64,000 nt of DNA from Podospora bellae-mahoneyi (GCF_035222275.1 NC_085881.1:2418001-2482000); one strand, 5' to 3'; shown: positions 1 through 13,200, counted from the stretch's first letter. Notes: a model not told the origin generated them from the letters alone. Numbers and translations: made by a program.

Positions 1-1209
1 AGGCGTGACGATCAGTGTTGCCGATGATGCAAGTAGCTCCCTCCCTAGAAAGTGGTCGTAGACCATGACATTGGTTTCCGGGCGAGGATGCAAAAGCATC
101 AGGCTTATGACTTCCAGCGTCTTCCCGAGACCCATTTCTTCAGCGAGAATCCCGCCGGGAGGGCCCTCCAGAACCTCAAATAAACCGGTATCTGTTGTGA
201 CCGCACCGATCAGCGGGCTCAAATAGATCGTGTTGCCATCAACATCATGAGCCTTCGACCAAGAAATTGGTAACTCGGTCGAATCTGACGGCGGATTTGG
301 CACGACACCGCCCACCCCGTTGTGTGCATCTTGAGACCACCGTACACCCTCCCGCTTTAGCAACCACTGGACGGCTCTCCGCTGGAATGGGTACAGTTTT
401 GCCTCTAACCGTGGGACCTCCATTTTTGAGACCTCTGCATCGAAGCTTTGCTTGTCTGGGACACATGCAGCCTCGTAAAAGTCTTGAGGCGACCATGAAA
501 GCGAGGATAATTTATCCTTGGGCAGGGCCAGCTCCGGGTACCATGTCGAAAACACGATATTTCGAAGCGTCTCCTGTGGCGATGTGGCAGCCCTTTTGCT
601 GCTCCAAACTGTAACTTGTTCATTCCATCTAATCTCAATTGAGACCTCAAGACGGAGGCCTGGACCGCTCTGCTGGATGGACATGGCCACAGCGGTCCAC
701 AGACATCCTTCATCGCCGGGATCGACACCTTGAGTCTGAGCTACCTCCAACGCTGGTCTCAAGGTTGGGGATATTTCATCACCTTGTAGCCGGAACGAGA
801 GATGAAAGTTTGAGTTTCGGGACTTTGTCCGAGGTCCAATTATCAGTTGCAAATCGGACGAAGGGACGAATATCTGAGCCGATTGGGCAGTGAAGACCTG
901 CAAGGCGATGATATTGCTGACATCTCGGGATGTGCTCAGTCCATTGTAGTCGAAATCTGGTGCGTCGGTAATGAGAAGCGACAGAGATTCCCGTGCTACT
1001 GTTATCACACCATGGCGTGATGTCTTGGCCCGTTTCGCAGGATGTTCTGAGCCCTGCTGATCCTTGGAGACCGACATAGGGGCGGACCGAAGCTGCGTCA
1101 AAAACGCTGTAACATTTTCGCCTTCGTTGGCAGCATCTTCCGCGGGGGATGATTTCCTTGACCTTCTCGCAGCCAAGCTTTGCGCCCTTCGGCTGGCCTT
1201 GGGGCGCAT
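1..1209 (-). CDS. SHPRH/Irc20-like SNF2 helicase and RING E3 ligase, N-terminal part (runs off the window)
   Basis: The minus strand is open without interruption from an ATG at 1209-1207 to base 1, giving 403 residues in frame. The first ~75 residues are basic and low in complexity. The SNF2 ATPase begins near residue 285 with QRRAVQWLLKREGV. The Walker A region follows near residue 355 as GGILAEEMGLGKTLEVISL, preceded by the GPP typical of the SHPRH/Irc20 subfamily, and the segment ends at LIVTP. Family members carry a RING finger and HELICc domain further on and act as ubiquitin ligases/translocases in post-replication repair or chromatin; those parts lie beyond the left edge. It diverges from the mS41 gene across 844 bp. 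The SNF2 call is firm. The SHPRH/Irc20 assignment rests on the spacing and wording of these motifs, and Rad5/Rad16-type ATPases are the alternatives. Confidence 0.85.
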   Translation of the reverse strand, partial: MRPKASRRAQSLAARRSRKSSPAEDAANEGENVTAFLTQLRSAPMSVSKDQQGSEHPAKRAKTSRHGVITVARESLSLLITDAPDFDYNGLSTSRDVSNIIALQVFTAQSAQIFVPSSDLQLIIGPRTKSRNSNFHLSFRLQGDEISPTLRPALEVAQTQGVDPGDEGCLWTAVAMSIQQSGPGLRLEVSIEIRWNEQVTVWSSKRAATSPQETLRNIVFSTWYPELALPKDKLSSLSWSPQDFYEAACVPDKQSFDAEVSKMEVPRLEAKLYPFQRRAVQWLLKREGVRWSQDAHNGVGGVVPNPPSDSTELPISWSKAHDVDGNTIYLSPLIGAVTTDTGLFEVLEGPPGGILAEEMGLGKTLEVISLMLLHPRPETNVMVYDHFLGRELLASSATLIVTP

Positions 1210-2053
1210 TCTTCCAAGATGAGTAACGAGAGATAAGTTACTTCCCACCCCTACATAAGGAGGGGGCAGCTTTTAATGAAAAGGTTGCTGCCACCCGGTA
1301 AATTTCCATGGAATATCAGATCTACGGCAGGTTAGTGACATGAGGAGTATAAAACGGTGCATTGTCAAGCTCACGTGTAGACAACTGTTTGTGGCCGACT
1401 GGGTAGTCTCGAGAATATGTCCAGGTATGTGAGCCACGTTGGTTGCCTATGCGAGAGCAAAAGGTCAAGGGTGATATAAAACCGATTACCAGGCTGGTGT
1501 CGCCTTCTAGCTGGGATGGACATGTAGCTGGCTGGAGCAGCGTTCACGATGTGATGGCTGAAAGGATCGAATCGCGGACTGGCCAGGTCGCTGGGATGAA
1601 AGGTTCATGCAGGATCTGGAGGAGTGTTGGGTCAAACGAGGAGAGCAAGGCAGGTCGAGGGGGGGCGGTAGCTTATAAGTGCCATATCAGTCCCAGTGCA
1701 GCCTTGCAAGTGGAAGACCCCACCATAAGTTGAGATTGGAGCTCGGTGATTGGCTCATGCTTTAATCCCTCCAACCAGTGCCGCTGCCAAGACCAGATTG
1801 TGGTCTGTGCGCTGGGACCTTGCATGGCAGTTGAACGGAAAAACTTTTGACTCCATGGAGCGCATTCGACCGACAAGAGGAAGCGATTGACTGCCGCCAA
1901 AGGACCCTTGAGGCTATCTCGACCGGGCGAGACCACATACTAGAACCGAATGTCAGGAGGAGTTGTTCCATAGGTTAGTTCCCCCGCCGCCACAGCACCT
2001 CCCTGGTACTATAAACCAACCAGTCCGGCCTCCTAATTCTCTCAACAGCGCAC
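1210..2053. promoter_or_regulatory. Divergent intergenic region between the SHPRH-like gene and the mS41 gene
   Basis: 844 bp separate two genes transcribed away from each other, so it should hold both promoters. Open frames here (for example 1443-1733 +) are short and lack coding character. No TATA box stands out. Confidence 0.5.
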
Positions 2054-2800
2054 ATGAATTCGCTACGACTCCATTCTGCCTTCGGGCTCCTGCTCCGACC
2101 TGCCGCCGCTGCCCCGGTTGGTGTTTCGACAGCTGTCCACGGACTCAGAGCCTTCTCTGCGACGACATCCTCACAATCCGCCGAAGCCGCCCCTTCATCT
2201 GTCCCAAAACCCAAGACATGGATCCCGAATCCTACACCATTCGTCCCCAATGTCCAGACCTTCCTCACCCTGATCGGCCGCGATCTTAAATCACACGCCT
2301 CCAAATTTCCCTCATGGGATTCACTTTTCAGCTTAAGTTCTGAACAACTGAGGGAGCTCGGTGTGGAATCACCACGCTCACGGCGGTATCTGCTAAGGTG
2401 GCGGGACAAGTTTGCGAGGGGAGAGTACGGCATTGGTGGTGACTTGAAGTATGTCAAGGGCGGCAAAGCTATTTTGAAGCTGGTGGAGAAGGTCAAGAGC
2501 CCAGAGTTGAGGTTACGATATGTGGTCAACGTGCCTGAGGGCAAAGAGGTGGAAGATCTCCCGCTCAGCCAACAGGTCAGGGCGAAGGGTTTCAAAGTCA
2601 GGGGTGTCGACAAGATCACAGGTCCATATGTTCTACCACTGAAGGGCGGTAGGGCAGCTGTGCTCAAGGTGACGGAGGGCATGTGGGAAGACAAGAGAGG
2701 ACACAAGGTGGATGGCGGTGAGAGAAGACGGGCCGAGGTCCGCTTCAAGCGGGGTGTTGCCGAGCGGAAGGCCCGGAGAGAGGCTCAGGGTCTCTATTAA
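2054..2800 (+). CDS. Mitochondrial small ribosomal subunit protein mS41 (IGR-domain protein)
   Basis: A single-exon gene of 248 residues. Residues 1 to ~40 form an Arg/Ala/Ser-rich, acid-poor leader that reads as a mitochondrial targeting sequence. The IGR domain follows (about residues 62-125), recognisable by the motif FLTLIGRDL and then ELGVESPRSRRYLLRWRDKF. This domain defines the mS41 (yeast Fyv4) component of the mitoribosomal small subunit. The C-terminal half is basic and ends in a run of Arg/Lys-rich helices (RRRAEVRFKRGVAERKARRE), as expected for an rRNA-binding extension. The ATG chosen is the first one that places the targeting leader in frame. Confidence 0.85.
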   Translation: MNSLRLHSAFGLLLRPAAAAPVGVSTAVHGLRAFSATTSSQSAEAAPSSVPKPKTWIPNPTPFVPNVQTFLTLIGRDLKSHASKFPSWDSLFSLSSEQLRELGVESPRSRRYLLRWRDKFARGEYGIGGDLKYVKGGKAILKLVEKVKSPELRLRYVVNVPEGKEVEDLPLSQQVRAKGFKVRGVDKITGPYVLPLKGGRAAVLKVTEGMWEDKRGHKVDGGERRRAEVRFKRGVAERKARREAQGLY

Positions 2801-5800
2801 GAGTATCGCTCTCTTGATGGCGCATCTGGATGGGTGGCCTGAGAGACGATCTCGTCACAATTGTAAAACTTGTACATTAATAGAATTAGACATTCTATAC
2901 CCAACCGCCAGCGGCCTGTCTCTGTAGGATATCTCCACCGTCAACTCGGATCCTGACGGAGCTTGATATATTGGTCTAGCAGCTGGTGACTGATGATGGG
3001 AACGGGTACGAGTATCGCAATCTGGGTAAGGGTTGTGAATGCAACAGGATATGGGAACAGGAGTGCGATATTCCATTCCAGCATTTTGGCAAAAGGGCTT
3101 TCGACAGCACCTTCCGCATTCGAACCACGGGGGACGCGAATGCTTGGTGGTCGGTGTCCGACTTTCCACTGCATTGTCAGCCTTTACTAATGGGTCATGG
3201 AGGGGCCTTGGGACCCCAATTAACTCAAACAGGAAGCACACTGCAACCTTAGGTCCAAAAACACGCCCAATTCACCAGTCTTCCAGGCTTCAGAATCAAA
3301 AAAAGACGCCGTGATGAGGCCGAACACGAAATGACTGGTAGAACATCCATGAGGGGGATGAGAATACTTAAATCCTAGCGGCCGCACCAGCAGGGCTGAG
3401 CAGAGCTTTTGCGACCTGCGACTTACGCCAACACCAGGCAACGAGAAAATGCACCTTACATAAGAGAAGGGCTCGACCCGACCCCAACGGCAAGCACACT
3501 TACGCGGCCAGTCTTCGCTTTCCGACTTTGCTTCGTCGTCCACCATCGTCACCGTCGCTACCTTCTTTTGCTCGCCATGTCAGTCATTTACACTGACGTA
3601 ACTTGTTGAGTCGTGGGGGGAAGAATGAACCCCGAGGGTTGCCAGCAGCAGACAGGCAGCAGCAGCACTCAGTCCCTCGACCGATCTCGCAACCGCTCGC
3701 GCTCACTCTGGATCAGCAAAGCAAATGAATGAACCATCAGTTGGGTTCCTCTTACGAGAGGGGGGGGTGTAGAAGAGAGTTTGGTCGGCCAGAAGGAACT
3801 TTGACCAACTGGGTTGGAAACCTGGTTGCCATCATTTCGAACGCCGCGGGCTAAACCTCTTCCGGAAACATCTGCACGCCTTCTCGTCACTGCAACACAA
3901 AGTGGTATCGAGCTTCAGAACGGGCCAGGAGAAAGAGAGCAGGATGGACTGAGGTTTTTGGCGAGGTCATAGTCGGATCATGGAAAGTGCCACACACGGC
4001 AACGAGGCAACGATTTGCCCCTACGATACGACCAGACATGCCAATACATCGACACGCACCGATCGGGAAGGACGGAATAGCCGGTCGAGGAGATTGCATT
4101 GTTTCCTCTGGGCTTCGAGAGGAGGACCAAACGGAGACCTTGAATCTGTTCGAACCGGCCTTGGGGCGAACGCCAACACCACCTGTTCTGGCCATGGACT
4201 TTCTTTCCCCCATGTACCTGCATATGGAGGTGTTAGGTCTACCCACGGAACCTCGGTCATCGCCAATTCTTTCGCCGCAGGATGCCCACTTCCAAGACAC
4301 CTATGAGATCAGAGCTTTTCGGTGACCAGAAAGGTATGGTATATCACTCTTGAGGGTGTCTGCTAAGCTATCCAGACCATGCGGAAGAAACTTGCTTCGG
4401 GGTACAATCCATCCGAGTGAGCTATTATTCATCTCGAGTTGATGAAGTGGTTACATTACAGCGAATACTACAGAGACGGCGAGTTTGGTGCTATCGCTCG
4501 AGGCTTGGGGCAGGACCATGCCTGTTGAGGCTGTGGGTGCACCGGTACTTGATCTGAAAACAGGCGTTGTTGTTCACGGAGGGTGTGGGCAAGCCTGCGA
4601 AGAAGCGGGATCGTGATTCGAACGGATCAACACACCCCTGAAGGCTACTCAACGGCGGACCATCATTTGTCCAGCACATCACCATCCGGGCCGTCGACTA
4701 GCAGGTTGTACACAAAACACAGCCCAGGCTCGACTTTGACGCGGGGACACGGCGGGGATATTCTTTCGGAGAAAGTTGACTCTTTTGCTGCTAAACTTGT
4801 ATGTGCGGCTGAAAATCGAGCATCGTCAAAAGTCTCGGGATTGAGAAGTCTAAGCCCCAAAGAGCAGAAACTCCACACGGGGAGCAAGAGAGCGGGTGAA
4901 TCGGGGAACGGACGGCCTTGCTTCGGGTGGCTTTGTTGGGCATCTGCGGAAAACTGCCGCCACAACCGTTGAAAGTTGCATTCACCCTCCTGCGCCGCCC
5001 CAGGTCTTGGCACTTACCGGCTGTCGCTACGCCGCTTCGGCTGCCCGTTCTCCTCGGACGGGAGACGGGAAGTTTGAAGAAGACCAAGACACGGAGCAAT
5101 GGTTCAGCTGTTCTGGTCTCTTCAGTCTTGGTGTGCTTGGAAGGTAGCCGGGCATATTCAAGATCGGTATTGACGGTATACCGCATGCAAGTGCTGGTAG
5201 CAAGCAACTTCTCATGGCACGTTACGTCGAGCATCCGGCCTACTATCAATATCATTATCTCCAATATAGCATCCAATCAGATACTCTTTACAACGCCGCC
5301 ATTCTCATCATCTTGCTTGCTTGTGAACATGGTGTGAGTGCGGGGTGTCGTGCACAAGACAAGGGAGCCCTTGGCGCGCAGATAAATTTAGATAAGTTCC
5401 AGCTGAATCGGTTTAGTGTTGCTCCGTTTCACCTTTTTAATTCCTTTCCCCGACCGAACATGTCAGTTGAGACAGAAATCTCATGTCTCTGACAGCTCAC
5501 GGGTAAAGTGTTATTCGCTTCTGAATCATTTCCATGCGTGGTGATTGAAGAGCGGTCAAAAAACATGCCTCCACGTGAGCCCACGCGAAGAAGAGAAGTT
5601 ATTCACACGAGACCAGCGGACCAATGGCGTGTCTAAGAGGTAGGTTGCTACCAATTGAAAACGCACCAATTCTCGTATCACCTGGGGGAGTGGCAGGGTA
5701 GCGCCTGCTGGGAGGGATGGGATTGTGTCAACCCCCCGTGCAGATATTGTATTGATATTGGATGGAACTGGTACCTACCTGGGAGTCAATCGTTGGGATG

Positions 5801-8800
5801 AGTGGGATCGAAGACTGCCGCGACATCGTACTAGCTTCAAGAAGAGACCAAAAATCGCATCCAAGTTGAACACTGCTTCACTAAAAAAACCGTAGAAACC
5901 CTCTCCAAGTGGCCACTGTAACGTAAAAACAAAAAAAACAAAACAAAAAAAAAGATCTAATTCAGGAAACATCACGACGTCGGCGGCATCTCGGCCACGC
6001 TGTCACCAGTTGTTTGCCAAGTTCGATTGGACGGGAAAGACTTCCTGCTGAAAGATACAACCTGAGCGGTCCGCTTCCCGAAAGTCAAACATTGTTTCTA
6101 CATGGTCGCGGCAATGGGTCTCTTGTGTGTCTCGCGGGAGGGACGGTGGCTCATTTTTTATTTTCTTTCTCGGGCCCATTCAACCGGCCTCGGACGCATC
6201 TAGCATGAATTTATTCTGGATTTAGAAACCATCTGTCGATGATTCCATCTCTCTCAATAAAACAGATTGGTCTTCTTTTTTTTCTTGCGAGACCCGAGCT
6301 ATCCTATCCTATGCTACCCACCCACCAACTGCTTGGCCACGATGGCGATCATTTGGATGTCACGGCGGGGTTTCTCCGGCAATCCGTAGATAGATACGCT
6401 GTCAATGATTGACCATTGTCCCCTTGAAAGTTCGCTTGTTCGTGGCAGTGCTGTTCTTGACTGTTTAAGCTTATATTTCTCCCGGAGTAACTTGTACACA
6501 CCGAACGACGCAATAGGGTTGCAAGGGAACAACAAGACAGAAGAAGAGGCTCTATGATCATGGTGACTAACTGCCAAGTTGCCGAAACTGAAGCGAAGCT
6601 AAGCACCACGACGGTATATGTTGATCCACGTATAGGGTTGGAAGTTGACTGGATGCTCCGTGTTCCCGCCCGCAAAAAAAGAGTTACACATAGTTTACTG
6701 CCAAGATATATCTCTTAACAGAGAGATCTGTCTGCCTGCTGCACAGTGCTTTTGGTTCAACGGTGTCATGGTTCATCGTTGGTAAAAAGAGCCCCCAACC
6801 ACCCGCAAACAGGAGATTCCTCATGAACCCCATCGGTATGGTATCGCATCTATGCATCTTCTGTGGCACAAAAGCAAGCGGTGTTGGGGGGAAGGGGCAA
6901 AGGTTCACCCAAGATCAGATGGAAAATATATGAGCCGCAAGGGGTTGGCAGACCTGGGGTGGTTCATTCTTTGTGATACCACCACGCCTTGCGCCCAGGT
7001 GATCCCACAGCCTGGTTGCTTCAATTGCGTTAATAATTTCGACGTCGTACTCGACGGCACAGGCATATCTTGGTCCCCCAGCAGAAACTCAGCTGCCGAA
7101 ACAGTCAGAGTCACAATCGAAGAATGGTTGATGAGTGAGAGACCCCACAGTTTATTGAATCCTTCCTAGACGAGGCTGTGGGAAGAACACCTCACCAGAT
7201 GCATTGTAGAATGCATCATCTTGGGTCATCGCATCGATCGGTCGCAAGGTTGGCCCGAGATGCGATGGGGCTTCTTCCGCAAGATGCCGTGCCGTTTTGG
7301 AAGAATGCCCATCCTCTAGGAGGGGAAAAATGTCTCTGGGCAAAGAGAAAGACATGTAGTTGATGCTTAATGCGGTTAATCCTCGCGAACCAGAGAGAGA
7401 GCGAGAGAGAGCTGACTGTGGTGTCGTTCAAACAACGATGTCAGGGACCCCACTGCAGGTCCCGCAGCGAAAAACCCTCGAGCAGGGTTGCCCTTGCGTT
7501 ACCCACTAAACTCTATCTGTACTAAGCCCCGCCAAATTGACTACGTTTTGGGGCCTGTGATTGGCTGACCGATACAATTACCACATCTGCAACAGTCCTC
7601 CCACTTTCAACAACTCTTCCATCCGGCAGAAGAGAAGGAGCACAGCACACCTCAGCTGCGAGTGATCCATCTTGTTCCTGAGAATCTGCACGCGACCAAA
7701 AGCAAAACCCACACAGGCTCTTCTTCCTTCTCCGCCGAGAGAGTCTTCATCTTCTTACGCATGCTAGCCAGGCTGCCATGAGAGAACCTGGATGCCTCAC
7801 CGGGAGGCTGCCCCTGCCGTGAACGAGCTTTCTCCGGGTTTGGTGACCGAATGCATGTGTGGGGGAAGGAACTGCCTCCCGCTCTCTCGCCCAACAAACC
7901 CTGCCTCCTCGGGACGTTCTGAGGGGTCTTTTCTCCACATTATCAGATGCTGGTCACTGATCGGCAACCCACCGCCGACCCTCTTGAGTTTGCTCGCCCT
8001 TCTCAATGCCCGCTTCTGCTTTGCCCTGATCTGGCAGCGAGATCCCTCAATGCCCTCCTCTTTTATTGTTCTCTGCCATGAGGGCCAATGATTGGTCTGG
8101 AATTCCCTAAAAATACTTCTTCTCTGCTTTCTATTTGTTCCTTTTTCCATCGTTTCCCATGCTTGTCTTACCTGACCCCCGTGCCGAGGTGGGAACGCCA
8201 GATTTCCCATTCAGCGCATAGACGATTGCCCGGTGTTCGGGTCAATTTATCTATCGTATTTCTCGTTTCTTGTTGCTGGGCAGTGTCGTGTCTGCGGAAT
8301 ACGTCTTCGCTCAGCTTGACTGGTTACCTAATCAGCTGTCTGAGCGCTCCAGGGACAGCACACATTGGAATGAGGCTGGGTTCGCCTCGAGCGGGACCAT
8401 CTGGTAGGTTGTCTTGGTGGGTGGGTGCAGTGCCGTCACTCTGCCGATGGGTCAGGGGGGAGCTCAGATACGTACCGCCCTCTGCTCTACCTTGAGGCAA
8501 GGTACCATGTCAAGGTGAAAGCGGGAGGGGAAGGCGAGTGGGGAGCGGAACACAACCAAAGTCACTTTTTCCTCTTGTCCCATCCACTCACCGTTGACCA
8601 GGTACCGACGACCAGACACCACTCTGTCTGTCTCGCCGGACACGCCCCCCCTCCACTCCAGCCCACTGGCTCAAGCTTCCTCTCCCCCTCCCAGTAGCCT
8701 GTGTCCACACGCATCTCGACTCTCTCAAACGACGGCTGCTGCTTGACTGGCACTTGCAGCCACCCTTACCCTTGCCCATCCACTCGCCTACCCATCCCTG

Positions 8801-9436
8801 CCTCCCGTTCGCCATGAGTCTTGGTCTTGAACCCACAACGGGTGCCAGGGGGAGTAGGACGGGAGGGTTTGACTCTAGACACACCCAGATCATCAGCCCG
8901 CTCCACTACTGACCTTCAACCCGCTCTCTTGGCCTGGTCACCGGTGCCGGTTTAAGACAGTTTAAACCCTTCGGATTGCCCGTCTTATACGGTCTTCGCA
9001 GGCCCTTTGCGTGTCATCCTTCTTGCACCCCTCGACTTACACCCACCTCCATTCGCTGTCCTCGTACTACGGCCGACGCCGCAAATACCGTCATCATCGT
9101 CTTGCTCGTTCCTTCAACGTCAACGCTAAGCCCTAGAGACCCTGGCCTACTATTCCGAGTTTGGTGACCGTTTGTGATCAAGGCCTCAAGGCACTCACCT
9201 CCTCGACAGCCTTACGGGGCTCTTCATCGTCATCATCCTTGACGGAACTTGGTATATAAGAGATCTTGAATCTCCCGACTGGACGCCACAGAATCGCAAC
9301 AGAAGATACACGCTCGAGCATCGTTCCAGAAGCATCATCTTGTAGATCCTGAGCCAATATCTTGAGATTCTGAGCGCAGTCGTTTGACCTGTGAGACTCG
9401 TTTTTTTTCTTCCTTATTTTCTTTCAAGTCTTTAGA
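2801..9436. other. 6.6 kb intergenic region upstream of the bZIP-like gene
   Basis: No open frame here (the longest are 130-160 codons, e.g. 4791-5276 - and 7797-8210 -) shows a recognisable domain, coding composition or sensible splice partners. The last ~1.8 kb (7,600-9,430) is pyrimidine-rich on the plus strand, like an extended promoter/leader. Long upstream regions are common for regulatory genes of filamentous fungi. A non-coding RNA or an unrecognised small gene cannot be excluded. Confidence 0.5.
9253..9260 (+). promoter_or_regulatory. TATA box (TATATAAG) of the bZIP-like gene
   Basis: TATATAAG lies 177 bp before the predicted start codon at 9437, a spacing that suits a TATA box with a short 5' leader. 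This is based on consensus and position only. Confidence 0.5.
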
Positions 9437-10290
9437 ATGTTCCCATACCAATACTCTCATGATACAGATTACTCGGGCATCGACCCAGACTACACGGGAA
9501 GCTACCCTGACGAGTCCTTGGTAGACTGGGACGGAGCTCAAGGCAGCACCGTCTACACACCGGCACCCAGCAGCAGTTTGAAGAAGAGCCGCAGCAGCAG
9601 ACGGTCCAAGTCAAGCAAACTCACGAGTTACTCGGGCTCAGACACCGAAACAGAAGAAGCCAAGATGTCTTCACGATCATCCAAGTATTCGGGTTCCACC
9701 AGCTCCAAGAAGGAGAAGTCTTCGTCACCGAGATCAAAGGAGTCTGATGACTGGAGTGCCGTGACTGACCCGGAGATGAGACGCCGGATTCAAAATAGAA
9801 TTGCTCAGCGCAAGTTCAGTACGTCTTACCCCGTTTTGTTACTCTTGGCATATACTTACATGGTGATACAGGGGACAAGGCCCGTGAGCAAAAGGAGCGC
9901 GACCAACGCGATGCCCTTAATGAGCAATATGCCGACAGTAGCTACCGCATCCGCAGTGCCGATGAGTTGGTGGACGAAGGGGATCTGGCATGGGGAAGCT
10001 TCAGCATGAGCCACATGCTCTCTCGAGGGCATGAAGCTGCCAGTGCGGGGCAACGGACTCACAGTGGCGGGAGCAGAAGGGAGTCTGACCTCGTGATGGA
10101 TCAGGCCATGTATAGCAGCCACAGCATGAGCCCTTACCCACCGACATCAATGGGCATCCCGACGACCTCGGGCTATACCATGGGGGGGGGTGCCAGCTGG
10201 GGCGGGGACGGGGCAAGCAGCGGAGGGGGTGATGTTGGGTACTATGATTCGCCGTATGGTGGGTACTATGATGGCGCGGAACACCGTTGA
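9437..10290 (+). CDS. bZIP-like protein with Yap-type basic region and degenerate zipper
   Basis: Two exons, 9437-9818 and 9872-10290, joined over a 53-nt intron (GTACGT...ACAG), give 266 residues. The first ~110 residues are Ser/Tyr/acid-rich with many SSK and SRS repeats. The basic region follows, MRRRIQNRIAQRKFRDKARE (about residues 112-131), and the intron falls inside it. The core NRIAQRKFR corresponds to the NxxAQxxFR DNA-contacting signature of fungal Yap-type bZIP proteins. The segment after it (EQKERDQRDALNEQY) has almost no leucine at heptad positions, so a classical zipper is missing or very short. The C-terminal half is Gly/Ser/Tyr-rich, ending in GGYYDGAEHR. Likely a nuclear regulator. 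Its target is unknown, and dimerisation would have to differ from canonical bZIPs. Confidence 0.8.
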
Positions 10291-13200
10291 GAGACAGACA
10301 CATGGAGAGGCTATAAAAAGTGGTGAGTTTGACAGAGGATGGGAATGTTGAAGAGAAGCTGACAGGGTTCAAATAGGAAGGTGAAGTGGGGAAGCAAGAC
10401 AGTGTTGAGCTTGGAGAGGAAATGATATGCTCTTCAACGGTAAACTTTCCCCCAGTCGATGGAGAGACTGCGAGACACTTCCTTCTCTTTGGTCAGGGTC
10501 ATGCAAGGAGGTTTCTTTTCAGCTTGGTTTTCTTTCTGTTTTTGGTCACGGCGATAGAAACATTTTGACCTTTTTGGTGGTCAGTTTCCTGTTTTGTAAG
10601 GGTTCTTCATTTCTCTTGATCATTTTGGGATTTGTTTGCTTCTATATGGGACAGGTTTTTTTTGATATTCACTTCTTGTTTGTTTTTTCTCACCGATGGT
10701 TTAACGTTTAGGTATACCCCCTTCCTGGGCCCTTTTGGTTGGACGGTTGTTCAGATTCAACTCATTGGTTATTTTTTCTCCAAGGTCACAGGTTGGTTTG
10801 GGTATATGGGGATGGATGAATGGGAATGGGGGACGGGGGAATTAGTCATGACTTTTTGGTTTACACACTGCTCTGTTTCTGTTTTTCTCATGATTGATGG
10901 GTTTACGAATAGATTTTTTTATTTTTTTTATTTTTTTCGTTTTTTCGCCTTGACTTTTACGAGGACTGTTTTAAGTATACTTTGCGGTGAAGCGGAATAG
11001 ATGAGGATTGCTGCCTGTTGCTACTTTACTCAACTTTGAACCACCTTGTGAAGCCATATGCAAGGCCACTGTGAGTCGAGATCTTTGAAGAGTTACGCAA
11101 GAGCGCGCCTTATGGGCAACATGTCGGTCATTCAGATTGAGATTATGATTTTGTGGCTTTTTCCTTGACATTCTTGGCGTTTGTTGACGATGTTAAAAGG
11201 TGGTGGCTGCCTAGGAAAATCGGGATTTGATGCCTCAAGATGGAATAGCTTTCAGCCACACCACGTAATTCATGGTTTGTGAACGCAATTGAAAATTGTT
11301 GAAAGGTCATCTTCGGATTGACCGTATAAGTCATTACTCAAGAGTGATGTTTACGAGAGCAATCAACTTCTTCGTCCAGTTGGTGGTTGGAGAGTAACAG
11401 ACGTTAGATGCAATACACCTAGGTGAGTGAGTTGCTTTCGCGTGGTTACATCTAGGAAAGGTACAGTTAGGTTTTTTTTTTTCTTTTTTTTTTCGGGGAC
11501 CAAAAACGTGGGATTTGTGAGTGAATGGGGACCAAAGTGGTCGGCGATTAATTTATCTTTGTACCTTTTTGTGGGTTTAAGTTGCCCCAGGGACGGGGAC
11601 GGACGGGTACTTCTGCAGAGGTGGGTGGTCGGGTTTGGGGGTGGGATGTATGGAGTGCTGGCTGCAGGTGGTGGTGGACGAAGATGATGATGTTACGGCG
11701 CAAAAAAAACATGGGCAGATGGGTAGGTAACTCTGTGGACTGCAGGGCCAAGAGTAAATGTTCTGGAAGGGTTGGTTGGGTTGGTTTGATGGGAGAGAGG
11801 GAATAAAGGAGGGGTGGTATGCAGGTGGTGGTGGTGGGTGGTGTTTCATCAGGATATGGTATTGCTCCTTTTGCTGGTTGCTGTCTGCGGTGTACCTTTG
11901 GTGTTGGTTGGGAAAGTGTGTGCAACCATGAGCAACCAACTTACCTCATAGAAAGGAGAATGATATGACGAGATACTATGGAGAATGCCATATTGCATGG
12001 TAATTTGTGGTTTGCCCGTGTCTACGGCCGGGATCAAGTCCGGTTTTCGTTGTTGAGATCACAGGTAGATTGGAAAAGCTACTGCACAGCCACCACCACT
12101 TTGGAGAGGGATAGACTTTTCAGCTGTTAGGAATAGCATTTGTGTAGATTCACCGAAGAGCCGGGAATGGGGAGCACAGCCACAGGGGAAGCTGTTTGAG
12201 CTTGAGGATGTACTGGGTCTGGTCTTCACCCGGCTGCTCGGGGATTGGGGCGGCGGCAGTGAGGGTTGAGGGTGGGATGGAGGAGATAGGGATAGGAGGA
12301 AATGATACGGGAGATGCCCGGGGGGAGAGGGACGGGGACGGGTGAACTTTGGGGTGGTTGAGGTGGCTGTGGGGTTTAGGGTGGTGGTGGTGGTGGTGAA
12401 TTGTTGCGGAGGTAAGGAACAAGGTAGGTAGGGTATCTGATGGAGTGAGAGAGCAGAGCAGTTCACAAGTCGTTGTGATTGCCGAATACCAAAGTCGAGC
12501 ATAGTTTGGGCTTGTGATATCTCTCTTCGGTGTTGTTTTACACATGTGCTGCTTGCTTCCTTCAAAGTGTGGCTGAAGATGGTTGTTAGTGAGTGAGGGG
12601 CACGAGAAGAGAGCTACAAGGTGATCCTGGTCTGTCAGGGGGAGCTAACCGAATGCGGCTCCGACGGGTACCTCTCTCTGTGGAGCGCTGTGGAGAGGCA
12701 GTTCTCTCACCGCCCGGCAGGTGCCCTGATGAGCGATGCCAAGAAACTCTATTCTCGCACCCCCCCGTGCTTTTCGACAAAAGACAAAGTGCAACGTCTT
12801 GCGTTCCATTTGATGCAGTCCGCGAGGCCGACTTATCTCGCGTCTGCGGTTCTTTTGAGCAGCTGAAACCACACCTCTCCCATCACATCCCGTCTCAATA
12901 TATGGAAGACGCATGGAAGCTTCGGCGAACACCGGTCCCTCGGCTCCCCAGACATGAAAGACGCACCCAGCGTTCCCTCGACGTCTCTATGCGGCAAGAT
13001 CATCGATTTCTCCCCCTCACCTCTCTCACCTTACGTTGATTACCTTCCCGCTGCTGCTTCATCAGCACGACCAGTGACCACCTCGCTTCTTCTTTTTTTC
13101 TGGATATTCTGTCATGATTAACATGGCACAGCGTCGATCATCTGCTCTCCATCATACATCTCGACGGGAACTCCCCTAGTGGGCGCTGGTTCCTGCATTT

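Noticed and set aside
1975-2748. 257-codon minus-strand frame opposite mS41
   Set aside because: Ser/Pro/Leu-rich shadow of the IGR-domain gene on the plus strand.
12059-12565. 168-codon minus-strand frame in the 10.3-15.6 kb gap
   Set aside because: Pro/Ser/Thr/His repeats arise from GGT-rich simple sequence; no splice partners or domain.
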